A stretch of DNA of 64,000 nucleotides from Chondrus crispus. Lineage: Eukaryota > Rhodophyta > Florideophyceae > Gigartinales > Gigartinaceae. The stretch's first letter is position 1. The number at the start of each line of letters is the position of its first letter. The translations under genes were made by a program, and so were the position numbers. Below, piece after piece: positions 63,625-64,000 of this stretch. The stretch is taken from positions 115,611 to 179,610 of the forward strand of contig NW_005178989.1 of assembly GCF_000350225.1 (NCBI RefSeq), written 5' to 3'. The notes beneath the pieces were generated by a model that was given only the letters and a program-made list of their open reading frames with translations, was not told the origin of the DNA and ran no database searches.

Positions 63625-64000
63625 AGACGGTTACGTTCGCGCAGTCGCGTGAGCCGTCTTTGCACACCAACCTAGACCCGTTACGATTCAACCCCGGCGG
63701 AGGAGGGGAATGTTTACCGATAGTATTCCCCTCGACCCCGCACGAGCGCACCAAGACTCCCGTAGGTCCGGTGCGCGAGGACAAAGGCGGCGAGGCAACC
63801 GAGAGCCCGGCACGCCTAGAGGAAGGCACCGTGGCCGCCGTTAGACACGTGCCTAACAAGAAGCGCATCCAACGCGCCGGCGGCCCGACCCAAGGGGGTC
63901 CGGGACCGCCAGAAGAAATCAGGTCGCGTACGGACGCGACTTGCTGCGAGGACGTCACCTACCGACGGACGCCCCAAGACCGAGGCAGAAGACCACGGAA
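63615..64000 (+). CDS. Start of Pol of element D (runs off window)
   Basis: The -1 frame relative to gag is open from about 63612 to the end of the window, through GECLPIVFPSTPHERTKTP and a basic region with PNKKRIQRAGGPTQGG. This corresponds to the low-complexity region before the protease in element C. No ATG is needed if pol is made by frameshift. The protease would lie beyond 64000. Confidence 0.55.

Larger units (their letters stand above)
60356..64000 (+). mobile_element. Ty3/gypsy element D (relative of C), truncated by window end
   Basis: A 647-bp LTR (60356-61002) is followed by a mutated primer site, a gag homologous to gag C along its length, and the start of pol. The gag has one nonsense codon and two single-base deletions. 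The same structure on the opposite strand makes it a full cousin of element C. Whether it has the extra antisense ORF cannot be seen. Confidence 0.85.

Noticed and set aside
1..64000. tRNA, rRNA or other structured RNA genes
   Set aside because: I looked for cloverleaf-like and conserved rRNA motifs and found none beyond primer-site complementarity.

Overview
This is a eukaryotic, repeat-dominated window. I find no convincing host gene in 64 kb. Everything I can identify is a transposable element, a fragment of one, or a host-gene scrap carried by one. At least six kinds are present: Ty1/copia, several Ty3/gypsy lineages (one with a chromodomain), a DIRS-like tyrosine-recombinase retroelement, pogo/Tigger-like DDD transposons, a hAT relic and a possible PiggyBac-like relic. 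A red alga of the Chondrus type is my best guess, because it would suit an intron-poor genome with nested LTR elements and DIRS-like sequences. This is inference only; nothing in the window proves it.

Layout. 1-2922: an internally deleted pogo-like element (about 439-1236), unassigned DNA, then a CACGTG-rich LTR remnant. 2923-8728: a complete, very young copia element on the minus strand (454-bp LTRs that look identical, GTGGG target duplication) inside that remnant. 8880-20422: a DIRS-like retroelement on the minus strand, split within its RNase H domain at a TA dinucleotide by a pogo-like DNA transposon (9822-18321). The pogo transposase is itself split by an intact, very young gypsy element (10847-16153; 394-bp LTRs with one difference seen; AGTAG duplication). 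The pogo element also carries what looks like a piece of an eIF2B-gamma gene (17708-18037). 22970-25162: hAT relic. 26380-30850: decayed gypsy element E. 31525-35831: decayed gypsy element A, truncated by a 1,060-bp LTR.

The right half is a nest of one GC-rich gypsy clade. Element B (5' LTR at 35832, gag in two pieces) is interrupted by element C (37650-52671, 15,022 bp, minus strand, 668-bp LTRs, GAAAG duplication). Removing C restores B's gag frame. C has gag, protease, RT, RNase H, integrase and a chromodomain. Between pol and its 3' LTR it also has a 5.4-kb segment with an intact 855-codon ORF in antisense orientation. A solo LTR (44103-45042, GTCTT duplication) sits in C's integrase. 53834-55760 is a pile of related LTRs. 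60356 to the end is element D, a cousin of C, on the plus strand and running off the window.

Relative order of events: the DIRS-like element was hit by pogo, which was hit by the gypsy element; A was hit by B's LTR, B by C, and C by the solo LTR. In the copia element, the young gypsy element and the C/D family, pol lies in the -1 frame relative to gag, with the frame overlap ending at the gag stop. The copia site is a canonical slippery heptamer, GGGTTTC, directly before the gag TAA. The most novel features are the antisense ORF of element C and the apparent gene capture inside the pogo element.
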